From the NCBI RefSeq assembly GCF_037975245.1, contig NC_092579.1, positions 25,155,166 to 25,219,165 on the forward strand: DNA of 64,000 nucleotides, in the 5' to 3' direction. The stretch comes from Apostichopus japonicus. Taxonomy: Eukaryota; Echinodermata; Holothuroidea; Aspidochirotida; Stichopodidae. Both the position numbers and the translations under genes were made by a program. Position 1 is the first letter of the stretch; each line of letters opens with the position of its first letter. The notes under the pieces were generated by a model that was not told the DNA's origin, did no database searches, and saw only the letters and a program-made list of their open reading frames with translations. Shown one piece after another: positions 10,713 to 22,600 of the stretch.

Positions 10713-11617
10713 AGAAATTTATTATTTAGCTCGAACTTAAATTTATTTAATGAAAATCACATTTAAAAGGATCACACAACATACGAACATGAATGGAAGG
10801 ATATTCTAGTTTGCATTCTAACTGAACCAATACATTAACTGCTTTCAAAACCAGCTAAGTCAAATTGTATTCATTGTTGTTGTCCTATGGAGTTCTCAAG
10901 TTAAGAACATTAGAACAACAAACTCGTACATGTCAAAAAGATATTGATGCAGATTTAAACATTTAATATGGCTGTTCTAGTCTGTAGGGAAGAGCTTAAT
11001 TTTAATGATTTTAATTAATTGAAGTAAAGAGTTAATACTGATGCTATTCCAGGTTTTTTCTATGGTTGTTTGCATCATTTTTCTTTACCCGATTGTCTGC
11101 AAATAGTTTGCTTTTCTAGTTTAATTTAACTTTTTATAGAATTATATCCTTCAAGCAATTTTAGACATAGATATAAAAAATGTCCTCTTTTTTCAATTCT
11201 GTACCCAAAGATACCTCCTGGTTTGGTTGGGGGCGTGCTTCAAGGTCTCTGCAACTTCCATCCCTTCGAAAGACACACACGTACCCTTGTGGGATCGTAC
11301 ACAAGCTTCTGCTAGAAATCACCACGTGAATTGTTTGCAAGAATATTCATTTAATTGCATTGTTTGAATTAATTTCCATCAAAATGAGAGTAAACATTTT
11401 ACTTCAAATGCACTGGCTTACGTCAAAAAGATATTTTCAATTATTGATGGAGATTTATTCATTTAAATATATATAGGCCCCAGATTATAATCTCGGGCAT
11501 AGTATAATTGCTACAAGTTGTGTCTAAATGAACAAAAAAGATGTTTGAATGTCCCAGTAAGGTCAATTTCCTCCAGGATGATAGATAACAAAATTAGTTT
11601 AAGAAGTTTGACTAAAG
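10713..11617 (+). repeat. ~900-bp arm block, left copy 2
   Basis: Colinear with the block at 12303, sharing GATATTGATG/GATATTAATG, CAGGTTTTTTCTATGGTTG and CTGGTTTGGTTGGGGGCGTG landmarks. It carries the exon-like segment 11211-11340. Confidence 0.8.
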
Positions 11618-12302
11618 GTAGATTTCTCATTGACTAAGTGTAGTGTTAGGCAACCATGTGGTCGAACGAAAACAGCAATAATGAAAATATTCCATGGATA
11701 TCTTATAACTGCGTCACAATTTCAGCGAATAAACAGATGGTTAGGCTTAGATTTCTCATTGACTTAGTGTGGTGTTAGGCAACCATGCGGTCGAACGTAA
11801 CAGCAATAATGAAAATATTCAATGGATATCTTATAACTGCGTCACAATTTCAGCGAATAGACAAAGCTAGGCAAGTTAATCCCATTGACTTAGTGTAGTG
11901 TTAGGCAACCATGTGGTCGAACGTAACAGCAATAATGAAAATATTCCATGGATATCTTATAACTGCGTCACAATTTCAGCGAATGAACATATAGTTAGGC
12001 TTAGATTTCTCATTGACTTAGTGTGGTGTTAGGCAACCATGTGGTCGAACGTAACAGCAATAATGAAAATATTCAACGGATATCTCATAACTGCGTTACA
12101 ATTTCAGCGAATAAAAAGATGGCTAGGCTAGTTTACCCCATTGACTTAGTGTTGTGTTAGGCATCCATGTGGTCGAACGTAACAGCAATGATAACAAATA
12201 TTCCATGGATATCTTATAACTGCGTCACAATTTCAGCGAAAAAAACATATGGTTAGGCTTAGAATTCTCATTGACTTAGTGTGATGTTAGGCTACCATGT
12301 GG
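11618..12302 (+). repeat. 128-bp repeat array, left 3
   Basis: About five to six monomers, same subtypes as array 2, ending with the GAATTCTCATTGACTTAGTG variant and TACCATGTGG that close most arrays of this arm. Confidence 0.88.
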
Positions 12303-13207
12303 AACAAATTTATAATTTAGCTCGAACTTAAATTTATTTAATGAAAATCATATTTAAAAGCATCACACAACATACGAACATGAATTGAAGGATATTCTAG
12401 TTTGCATTCTAACTGAACCAATACATTAACTGCTTTCAAAACCAGCTAAGTCAAAAGGTTTTCATTGTTGTTGTCCTCTGGAGCACTCAAGTTAAGAACA
12501 TGAGGGGGAAAAACTCGTACATGTCAAAAGGATATTAATGTAGTTTTAAACATTTAATATGGCTGTTCTAGTCGGTAGGGAAGAGCTAAATTTTAATAAT
12601 TTTTTATTAATTGAAGTAAAAAGTTAATACTGATGCTATTCCAGGTTTTTTCTATGGTTGTTTGCATCATTTTTCTTTACCCGATTGTCTGCAAATAGTT
12701 TGCTTTTCTAGTTTAATTTAACTTTTTATAGAATTATATCCTTCAAGCAATTTTAGACATAGATATAAAAAATGTCCTCTTTTTTCATTTTTGTACCCAG
12801 AGATACCTCCTGGTTTGGTTGGGGGCGTGCTTCAAGGTCTCTGCAACTTCCATCCCTTCGAAAGACACACACGTACCCTTGTGGGATCGTACACAAGCTT
12901 CTGCTAGAAATCACCACGTGAATTGTTTGCAAGTATATTCATTTAATTCAATTGTTTGAATTGATTTCCATCAAAATGAGAGTAAACATTTTACTTCAAA
13001 TGCACTGGCTTACGTCAAAAAGATATTTTCAATTATTGATGGAGATTTATTCATTTAAATATATATAGGCCCCAGATTATAATCTCGGGCATAGTATAAT
13101 TGCTACAAGTTGTGTCTAAATGAACAAAAAAGATGTTTGAATGTCCCAGTAAGGTCAATTTCCTCCAGGATGATAGATAACAAAATTAGTTTAAGAAGTT
13201 ATGACTA
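12303..13207 (+). repeat. ~900-bp arm block, left copy 3
   Basis: The best preserved left block, nearly colinear with copy 2. It ends in AAGAAGTTATGACTAAAGG with one extra base relative to other copies. Confidence 0.8.
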
Positions 13208-13420
13208 AAGGTAGATTTCTCATTGACTAAGTGTAGTGTTAGGCAACCATGTGGTCGAACGTAACAGCAATAATGAAAATATTCCATGGATATCTTATAA
13301 CTGCGTCACAATTTCAGCGAATAAACAGATGGTTAGGCTTAGATTTCTCATTGACTTAGTGTGGTGTTAGGCAACCATGCGGTCGAACGTAACAGCAATA
13401 ATGAAAATATTCAAATATTC
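13208..13420 (+). repeat. 128-bp repeat array, left 4 (truncated)
   Basis: Fewer than two monomers. It stops at AATATTCAAATATTC and jumps straight into the middle of the next block (AGTTAATACTGATGC), so a deletion removed the rest of this array and the first part of the following block. Confidence 0.8.
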
Positions 13421-14002
13421 AGTTAATACTGATGCTATTCCAGGTTTTTTCTATGGTTGTTTGCATCATTTTTATCTACCAGATTGTCTGTAAATAGTTT
13501 GCTTTTCTAGTTTAATTTAACTTTTCATAGAGTTATATCCTTCAAGCAATTTCAGACAAAGATATAAAAAATGTCCTCTTTTTTTCATTTTTGTACTGGT
13601 TTGGTTGGGGGCGTGCTTCAAGGTCTCTATAACTTCTATCTCTTCGAAAGACAAACACGTTCCCTTGTGGGATCGTGTACGTACACAAGCTTCTGCAAGA
13701 AATCACCACGTGAATTGTTCGCAAGTATATTCATTTAATTACATTGTTTGAATTGATTTCCATCAAAATGAGGGTAAACATTTTGCTTCAAATGCACTGG
13801 CTTACGTCAAAAATATATTTTCAATTATTGATGGAGATTTATTTATTTAAATATATATATATAGGCCCCAGATTATAATCTCGGGCATAGTATAATTGTT
13901 ACAAGTTGTCTAAATGAACAAAACAGGTGTTTGAATGTCCCAGCAAGGTCAATTCCCTCCAGGTTAATAGATAACAAAATTATTTTAAGAAGTTTGACTA
14001 AA
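13421..14002 (+). repeat. 5'-truncated arm block, left copy 4
   Basis: Only the inner ~580 bp of the block remain. Its exon-like segment has lost the ACCCAAAGATACCTCC part. Read on the minus strand it holds a 60-codon frame (13542-13724) related to the frames in the right-arm units. Confidence 0.75.
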
Positions 14003-14785
14003 GGTAGATTTCTCATTGACTAAGTGTGGTGTTAGGCAACCATGCGGTCAGTAATAATAAAAATATTCCATGGATATCTTATAACTGCGTCACAAATTCA
14101 GCGAATAAACAGAAAGCTAGGCAAGTTAACCCAATTGACTTAGTGTAGTGTTAGGCAACCAAGCGGTCGTACGTAACAGCAATATTGAAAATATTCCATG
14201 GATATCTTATAACTGCGTCACAATTTCAGCGAATAAACAGATGGCAAGACTAGTTTAAATCATAGACTTAGTGTAGTGTTAGGCAACGATGCAGTCGAAC
14301 GTAACAGCAATAATGAAAATATTCAAAGGATATCTTATAATGAATAAACAGATGGTTAGGCTAAGATATCTCATTGACTTAGTGTAGTGTTAGGCAACCA
14401 TGCGGTCGTATGTAACAGCAATAACGAAAATATTTCCTGGATATCTTATAACTGCGTCACAATTTCAGCGAAGAAAGAAATGGCTAGGCTAGTTTACCCC
14501 ATTGACTTAGTGCAGTGTTAGGCAACCAAGTGGTCGAACGTAACAGCAATAATGAAAATATTCCATGGATATCTTATAACTGCGTCACAATTTCAGCGAA
14601 TAAAAAGATGGCTAGGCTAGTTTACTCCATTGACTTAGTGTAGTGTTAGGCAACCATGTGGTCGAACGTAGCAGCAATAATGAAAATATTTCAAGGATAT
14701 CTTATAACTGCGTCACAATTTCAGCGAATAAACATATGGTTAGGCTTAGATTTCTCATTGACTTAGTGTGGTGGTAAGCTACCAT
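14003..14785 (+). repeat. 128-bp repeat array, left 5
   Basis: About six monomers with more variation than other arrays, including a deletion near 14341 where the ACTGCGTCACAATTTCAGCG part is missing. Confidence 0.85.
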
Positions 14786-15490
14786 GTGGAAGAATTTTGT
14801 TTTTGGCTATTTAGCTAGACCTTAAATTTATAATAATGAAAGTGATATTTAAAAGCATCACACAACAAACGAACATGGATTAGAAGGATATTTTAGTTTG
14901 CATTCTAACTGAACCAATACATTAACTGCTTTCAAAACCAGCTTTGTCAAATGGTTGTCTGCATCATTTTTCTTTACCCGATTGTCTGTAAATAGTTTGC
15001 TTTTCTAGTTACATTAACTTTTCATAGAGTTATATCCTTCAAGCAATTTCAGACATAGATAAAACAAAATATAGAAGTTCTCTTTTTTCAATTTTGTACC
15101 CAAAGATACCTCCTGGTTAAAAGTTGAGGGCGTGCTTTAAGGTCTCTGCAACCTCTATCTCTTCGAAAGACACACACGTACCCTTGTTGGATCGTACAAA
15201 AGCTTCTGCAAGAAATCATCACGTTTATTGTTCGCAAGTATATTCATTTAATTACATTGTTTGAATTGATTTCATAAAAAATGAGGGTAAACATTTTGTT
15301 TCAACGTTAGGTAGTGCCGTTTGGCCGTGACGTTTTATTGATGGAGATTTATTCATTTATATAGGCCCCAGATTATAATCTCGGGCATGGTATAATTGCT
15401 ACAAGTTTTCAAAAAGTACTTTGCTGGAGGTCTTTACTCCCCAAATTGTTCTCCGACGATTCTAAATGAATGTTTGAATGTCCCAGTAAG
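14786..15490 (+). repeat. Diverged arm block, left copy 5, with replaced patch
   Basis: It lacks the ATGGAGTACTCAAGTTAAGA part and has a foreign patch at about 15303-15336 where the usual AATGCACTGGCTTACGTCAA is missing. The patch matches 5855-5880 inverted. The block then leads into type P sequence. Confidence 0.7.
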
Positions 15491-16205
15491 GTCAATTTCC
15501 TCCAGGATGAGTATAAGAATTTTGACTAAATTTGACCACCATATTTGAAAATCTGGCATGTTTTCAAGCTAAGACACCTTAAACGTAAGAGTAAAAATAA
15601 AATGCACTGAGCTCATAAAAAGAAATACATTATGAATAGACACAGAATCTTAGGAATATTGAGTTACAACGCTCTATTACGTACGTTTTGCTAATCAACT
15701 TGGTTTTAATTTTCTTTTCTGAGAGTGAAAGTAAAAGCAACAGACAAAAATGATTAGAAGGATGGATAGCACATTTTACATTCCCAGGTGACCACTACAT
15801 TAACTTCTCTCAACAACAGGCTTCCTAAAGAAGTTCTTCAAAAGTTGTTGGCCCTATTGAGTACTCATGGTAATGAAAAGCTTAAAAATACAAATTGTAC
15901 ATGTCAAATAGATATTTCCTGATTATTGATGTAGATTTGTACATTTATAATGTATAGGCCCCAGATTATATCATGCTGTAATTGCTACGAATTTCAAAAA
16001 GTACTTTGCTTGATGTTTTTTTTACTCTCCAAATTGTCTTCCGACGATTATAAATGAACAACAAAAGATGTTTAAATGTCCCAGTGAGGTAAATTTCCTC
16101 CTGGGTGATAACAAAAATAGTTTTAGAAGTTTGATTAAAGGTGACCACCAAAATTTGAAAATCTGGCATGTTTGGGGCCAATACAGCATACATTTTAACA
16201 AATAA
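15491..16205 (+). repeat. Left-arm block, type P, copy 2
   Basis: Paralogue of 6981-7710, with shared AAGTTCTTCAAAAGTTG, CTCATGGTAATGAAAAGCTT and ACATGTCAAATAGATATTTC landmarks and the same GC-rich motif behind it. Confidence 0.75.
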
Positions 16206-16290
16206 AATAGTGTTTGCGGGTTTTCTTGGTACCCGCCCACGCGATACTACCCGATTCTTAATTTATTACCCGAATCCTACGCAAATAGTT
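16206..16290 (+). repeat. GC-rich TACCCG-cluster motif, copy 2
   Basis: It keeps GGTACCCGCCCACGCG, CTACCCGATTCTTAATTTA and TTACCCGAATCCTACGCAAA, matching the motif at 7711-7790. Confidence 0.6.
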
Positions 16291-16311
16291 ATTTATTTTC
16301 TTGTTTTGCAA

Positions 16312-16610
16312 TCCGATGGTTAGGCAGATTTCCCATAGACTTAGTTTGATGTTAGGCTACCACATGGTCGAAAATAACAGCATAAAGAATGTATTCCATG
16401 GATACCCTTTAACTGCGTCACAATTTAAGCGAATAAAAAGATGGCTAGTTTGCCCCCATGATGTGTAGTGTTAGGCAACCCTGTGGTCGAACGTAACAGT
16501 AATAATTAAAATATTCCATGGATATCTGATAACTGCGTCACAATTTCAGCGAATAAACTTATGGTTAGACTTAGATTTTTATTGACTTGTGTGGTGTTAG
16601 GCTACCATGT
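16312..16610 (+). repeat. 128-bp repeat array, left 6
   Basis: Two to three diverged monomers, the last array before the satellite. It ends with a TACCATGTTGAAGAAATT variant leading into the edge block. Confidence 0.8.
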
Positions 16611-16890
16611 TGAAGAAATTAATTATTTTGCTTATTTAGCTAGACCTTAAATTTATTTAATGAAAGTGATATTTAAAAGCATCACACAACAAACGAACAT
16701 GATTGGAAGGATATTTTAGTTTGCGTTCTAAGGGAACCAATATAACATTGACTGCTTTCAACACCAACTTAGTCAAATGGTTTTCATTGTTGTTGTCCTA
16801 TGGAGTACTCAAGTTAAGAACGTTACAACAAAAGACTCGTACATGTCAAAAAGGTATATTGCTGTAGATTTAATCACTTTTACATTTTGT
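16611..16890 (+). repeat. Edge block, left
   Basis: The first ~270 bp of the ~900-bp block (to the GTACATGTCAAAAAGGTATATTG segment), after which the satellite edge begins. The mirror image lies at 48388-48767. Confidence 0.75.
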
Positions 16891-16897
16891 TTTACAG

Positions 16898-17013
16898 AGT
16901 AGATCCTTCAGTGTTCACAGTGGTGGTTTTCTACCAGTTTATAGTACAGCACTTATGGAATATGTGGCAGAAACTTCTCAAAAAATGATTGGAGCTTAAT
17001 AACTGGGATGTAG
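16898..17013 (+). other. Exon-like segment at the left satellite edge
   Basis: A 116-nt segment is preceded by TTTTACATTTTGTTTTACAG, a good splice acceptor with a pyrimidine-rich tract, and followed by GTAAGAG, a good donor. It spans the boundary from unique sequence (AGTAGATCCTTCAGTG) into the first 99-bp monomer (CAGAAACTTCTC...). The mirror copy at 48291-48387 keeps both signals. Being a real exon is inference. Confidence 0.4.
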
Positions 17014-19696
17014 GTAAGAGACATTGGGTTGAGGTTGTTTATATTTTAGAATTATGGAATGTATTGCAGTAACGTGTCGGACAACTATTGCAGCTTCCTA
17101 ACTGCAATGTATGGTGAGAGACAATTGTTGAGGGCGTGTATGCTACAACACTATGAAATGTATTGCAAAATCCGCTCGAACAATGATTGCAGATTACCAA
17201 CTGCAATGAATAGTGAGAGATATTGTTTGAGCAAGTTTAGGCTACATAACTATATAATATATTGCAGAAACTTCTCGAACAATGATTCCAGCTTACCAAC
17301 TGCAATAAATGTTGAAAGACACTTGTTGAGGGAGTGTATCCTACATAACTATGAAATGTATTGCAGAAACTTCTCTCACAATGAATGCAGCTTACTACCT
17401 TCATTGCAATGTGAGAGACATTGGTTGAGGAAGTTTAGGCTACATAACTATGAAATATATTGCAGAAACTTCTCTCACAATGATTTCAGCTTACCAATTG
17501 CAATAAATGTTGAAAGACATTGGTTAAGGGAATGTATCCTACATAACTATGAAATGTATTGCAAAAACTTCTCTAACAACGATTGCAGCAAACTAAAGTG
17601 CAAAGTATGGTGAGAGACATTGGTTGAGGAAGTTTATGATACAATTCTATGCAATTTTTGCCAAAACATATCGAACAATGAATGCAGCTTACTATCTGCA
17701 GTGTATGTTTAGAGACATTGATTAAGGGAGTTTATACTAACTACATAACTATAAAAAGTTTTGCATAAACTTATCGAACAACGACTGCAGCTTATTAACT
17801 GCAATGTATGGTGAGAGACATTTGGTTGAGGGAGTGTATACTACATTACTATGAAATGTTTTGCAGAAACTTTTCGAACAACAATAGCAGCTTATTTACT
17901 GCAATGTATTATGAGAAACTTATGGTTGAAAAAGTTTATGCTACGACCCTATGAATTGTATTGCAAAAACCTCTTGGAAAATGATTGCATCTTACTGACT
18001 GCAATGCATGGTGAGAAACATTTATTGAGTGAGTTTATTCTACACAACTATGAAATATATTGCAGAAACTTATCGGATAATAATATCAGCCTACTGACTG
18101 CAGTGTATAGCGAGAGACATTATTTGAGGGAGTTTATACTGCATAACTATGAAATGTGATGCAGAAACTTCTTGAACAATCACTGCAGCTTACTTACTGC
18201 AATGCAATGTGAGAGAGTTTATACTACATAACTATAAAATGTATTGCAGAGACTTCTCAAACAATTATTGCAGCTTACTCACTGCAATGTATAGTGAGAG
18301 ACATTATTTGAGGGAGTTTATACTACATTATATGAAATGTTTTGCAGAAACTTATCGAACAATGACTGCAGCCCACCGACTGCAGTGTATGGTGAGAAAC
18401 ATTATTTGAGAGAGTTAATACTACATAACTATGAAATGTGATGCAGAAACTTATCGAACAATGACTGCAGCTTACTGACTACAATGCAATGTGACAGACA
18501 TTATTTGAGGGGTTTATACTTCATTACTATGAAATGTATTGCAGGAACTTTTCGAACAATGATTGCAGCTTACTCACTGCAGTGTATAGTGAGAGACATT
18601 ATTTGAGAGAGTTTATACTACATTACTATGAAATATTTTTCAAAAACTTCTCGGACAATGATTGCAGCCTACTGACTGCAAATGTATGGTGAACATAACT
18701 ACGAAATTTATTACAGAATTTTTTCGAACAATGACTGCAGATTACTGTGTATGGTGTATGGTGACTGCAGTGTTTATACTACATTACTATGAAATGTTTG
18801 GCAGAAACTTCTCGAACGATGACTGCAGCCTACTGAATGCAGTGTATGGCGAGAGACATTGGTTGAAGGGTTTTATACTGCATAACTATGAAATGTATTG
18901 CAGAAACTTCTCTGACAATGATTGCAGCCTACTGACTGCAATGCGATGTGAGGTACATTGGTTGAGGGAGTTTATACTACATTACTTTGAAATGTTTTGC
19001 AGAAACTTCTCGACCGATGATTGCAGCCTACTGACTGCAGTGTATGGTGAGAGAATACTACATAACTATGAAATACATTGCAGAAACCTCTGGAACGATG
19101 ATTGCAGCTTACTGACTGCAGTGTATGGTGAGAGACATTGTTAAAGGGTGTTTATACTACATTACCATGAAATACATTCCAGAAACCTCTTGAACGATGA
19201 TTGCAGCTTACTCACTGCAGTGTATGATGAGAGACATTGATTGGGGGTGTTTATTCTACATTACTATGAAATGTTTTGCAGAAACGTCTCGGACAATGAT
19301 TGCAGCTTACTCACTGCAGTGTATGGTGAGAGACATTGTTTAAGGGTGTTTTTACTGTAGAAACTTTTCGGACTATAATGGCAGCCCACCGACTGCAGTA
19401 TATGGTGAGAGACATTATTTGAGGGAGTTTATACTACATTACAATGAAATGTTTTCAAGAAACTTCTCGAACGATGACTGCAGCCTAATAACTGCAGTGT
19501 ATAGTGTGAGACATTGTTAAAGGGTGTTTATACTACATTACTATGAAATGTTTTGAAGAAACTTCTCTGACAATGATTGCAGCCTACTGACTGGCAGTGT
19601 ATGGTGAGAGACATTGTTTTAAAGGGTTTTATACTACATTACCATGAAATGTATTGCAGAAACCTCTCTGACAATGATTGCAGCTTACTGACTGCA

Positions 19697-22600
19697 TTGT
19701 ATGGTGAGAGACATTGTTAAAGGGTGTTTATACTACATTACCATGAAATGTATTGCAGAAACCTCTGGAACGATGATTGCAGCTTACTCACTGCAGTGTA
19801 TGATGAGAGACATTGATTGGGGGTGTTTATTCTACATTACTATGAAATGTTTGGCAGAAACGTCTCGGACAACTATTGCAGCTTACTCACTGCAGTGTAT
19901 AGTGAGAAACATTGTTTAAGGGTGTTTTTACTGCAGAACCTTCTCGGACAATAATTGCAGCCCACCGACTGCAGTATATGGTGAGAGACATTGGTTGAGT
20001 GATTGTATACCACAACACTATGATATGTTTTGCAGAAACTTCTGGGACAATGATTGCAGCCTACTGACTGCAGTGTATGGTGAGAGACATTGTTTAAGGG
20101 TGTTTTTACTACATTACCATGAAATGTATTGCAGAACCCTCTCGAACGATGATTGCAGCTTACTCACTGCAGTGTATGATGAGAGACATTGATTGGGGGT
20201 GTTTATTCTACTTTACTACGAAATGTTTTGCAGAAACTTCTCGAACGATGATTGCATCCTACTGACTGCAGTGTATGGTGAGAGACATTGGTTGAAGGAG
20301 TTTATACTGCATAACTATTAAATTTATTGCAAGAACTTCTCTGACAATGATTGCAGCCTACTGACTGCAGTGTATGGTGAGAGACATTGTTTAAGGGTGT
20401 TTTTACTACATTACCATGAAATGTATTGCAGAACCCTCTCGAACGATGATTGCAGCTTACTCACTGCAGTGTATGATGAGAGACATTGATTGGGGTGTTT
20501 ATTCTACTTTACTATGAAATGTTTTGCAGAAACTTCTCGAACGATGATTGCATCCTACTGACTGCAGTGTATGGTGAGAGACATTGGTTGAGGGAGTTTA
20601 TACTGCATAACTATTAAATTTATTGCAAAAACTTCTCTGACAATGATTGCAGCCTACTGACTACAGTGTATGGTGAGAGACATTGGTTGAGGGAGTTTAT
20701 ACTACATAACTATGAAATACATTGCAGAAACCTCTGGAACGATGACTGCAGTTTACTGACTGCAGTGTATGGTGAGAGACATTGTTTAAGGGTGTTTTTA
20801 CTACATTACCATTAAATGTATTGCAGAACCCTCTCGAACGATGATTGCATCCTACTGACTGCAGTGTATGGTGAGAGACATTGGTTGAGGGAGTTTATAC
20901 TGCATAACTATTAAATTTATTGCAAAAACTTCTCTGACAATGATTGCATCCTACTGACTGCAGTGTATGGTGAGAGACATTGTTTAAGGGTGTTTTTACT
21001 ACATTACCATGAAATGTATTGCAGAACCCTCTCGCGATGATTGCAGTTTACTCACTGCAGTGTATGATGAGAGACATTGATTGGGGGTGTTTATTCTACT
21101 TTACTATGAAATGTTTTGCAGAAACTTCTCGAACGATGATTGCATCCTACTGACTGCAGTGTATGGTGAGAGACATTAGTTGAGGGGTTTTATAATGCAT
21201 AACTATTAAATTTATTGCAAAAACTTCTCTGACAATGATTGCAGCCTACTGACTGCAGTGTTTGGTGAGAAACATTGGTTGAGGAGTTTATACTGCATTA
21301 CTATGAAATGTTTTGCAGAAACGTCTCGGACAACTATTACAGCTTACTCACTGCAGTGTATAGTGAGAAACATTGTTTTAGGGTGTTTTTACTGCAGAAA
21401 CTTCTCGGAGTGATTGTATACTACATCACTATGATATGTTTTGCAGAAACTTCTGGGACAATGATTGCAGCCTACTGACTGCAAGTGTATGGTGAGAGAC
21501 ATTATTTGAGGGAGTTTATACTGCATTACTATGAAATGTTTTGCAGAAACTTCTCGAACGATGATTGCAGCCTACTGACTGCAGTGTATGGTGAGAGACA
21601 TTGGTTGGGGGAGTTAATACTACATAACTATGAAATACATTGCAGAAACCTCTGGAACGATGATTGCAGCTTACTGACAGCAGTGTATGGTGAGAGACAT
21701 TGTTAAAGGGTGTTTATACTACATTACCATGAAATACATTCCAGAAACCTCTTGAACGATGATTGCAGCTTACTCACTGCAGTGTATGATGAGAGACATT
21801 GATTGGGGGTGTTTATTCTACATTACTATGAAATGTTTTGCAGAAACTTCTCGGACAATGATTGCAGCCTACTGACTACAGTGTATGGTGAGAGACATTG
21901 GTTGAGGGAGTTTATACTACATAACTATGAAATACATTGCAGAAACCTCTGGAACGATGACTGCAGTTTACTGACTGCAGTGTATGGTGAGAGACATTGT
22001 TTAAGGGTGTTTTTACTACATTACCATTAAATGTATTGCAGAACCCTCTCGAACGATGATTGCATCCTACTGACTGCAGTGTATGGTGAGAGACATTGGT
22101 TGAGGGAGTTTATACTGCATAACTATTAAATTTATTGCAAAAACTCTGACAATGATTGCATCCTACTGACTGCAGTGTATGGTGAGAGACATTGTTTAAG
22201 GGTGTTTTTACTACATTACCATGAAATGTATTGCAGAACCCTCTCGCGATGATTGCAGCTTACTCACTGCAGTGTATGGTGAGAGACATTGATTGGGGGT
22301 GTTTATTCTACATTACTATGAAATGTTTTGCAGAAACGTCTCGGACAACTATTGCAGCTTACTCACTGCAGTATAGTGAGAAACATTGTTTAAGGGTGTT
22401 TTTACTGCAGAAACTTCTCGGACAATAATTGCAGCCCACCGACTGCAGTATATGGTGAGAGACATTGGTTGAGTGATTGTATACCACAACACTATGATAT
22501 GTTTTGCAGAAACTTCTGGGACAATGATTGCAGCCTACAGACTGCATTGCGATGTGAGATACATTATTTGAGGGAGTTTATACTGCATTACTATGAAATG

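Larger units (their letters stand above)
5765..16897 (+). repeat. Left arm of the giant inverted repeat
   Basis: About 11.1 kb. Order inward: outer block, TIR core with triple repeats, block (6981), GC-rich motif (7711), then six arrays of the 128-bp repeat separated by ~900-bp blocks, a second copy of block plus GC-rich motif (15491-16290), a last short array, and the edge of the 99-bp satellite. Segment 7253-7790 is a paralogue of 15766-16290, roughly 8.5 kb apart. The left arm is less homogenised than the right arm: its units differ from each other by many substitutions and indels. Confidence 0.8.

Noticed and set aside
17059-17613. 184-codon frame with CRNFS repeats as a repeat-protein gene
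   Set aside because: It follows from in-phase 99-bp monomers; other frames are also open, neighbours carry stops, and no known family was recognised.
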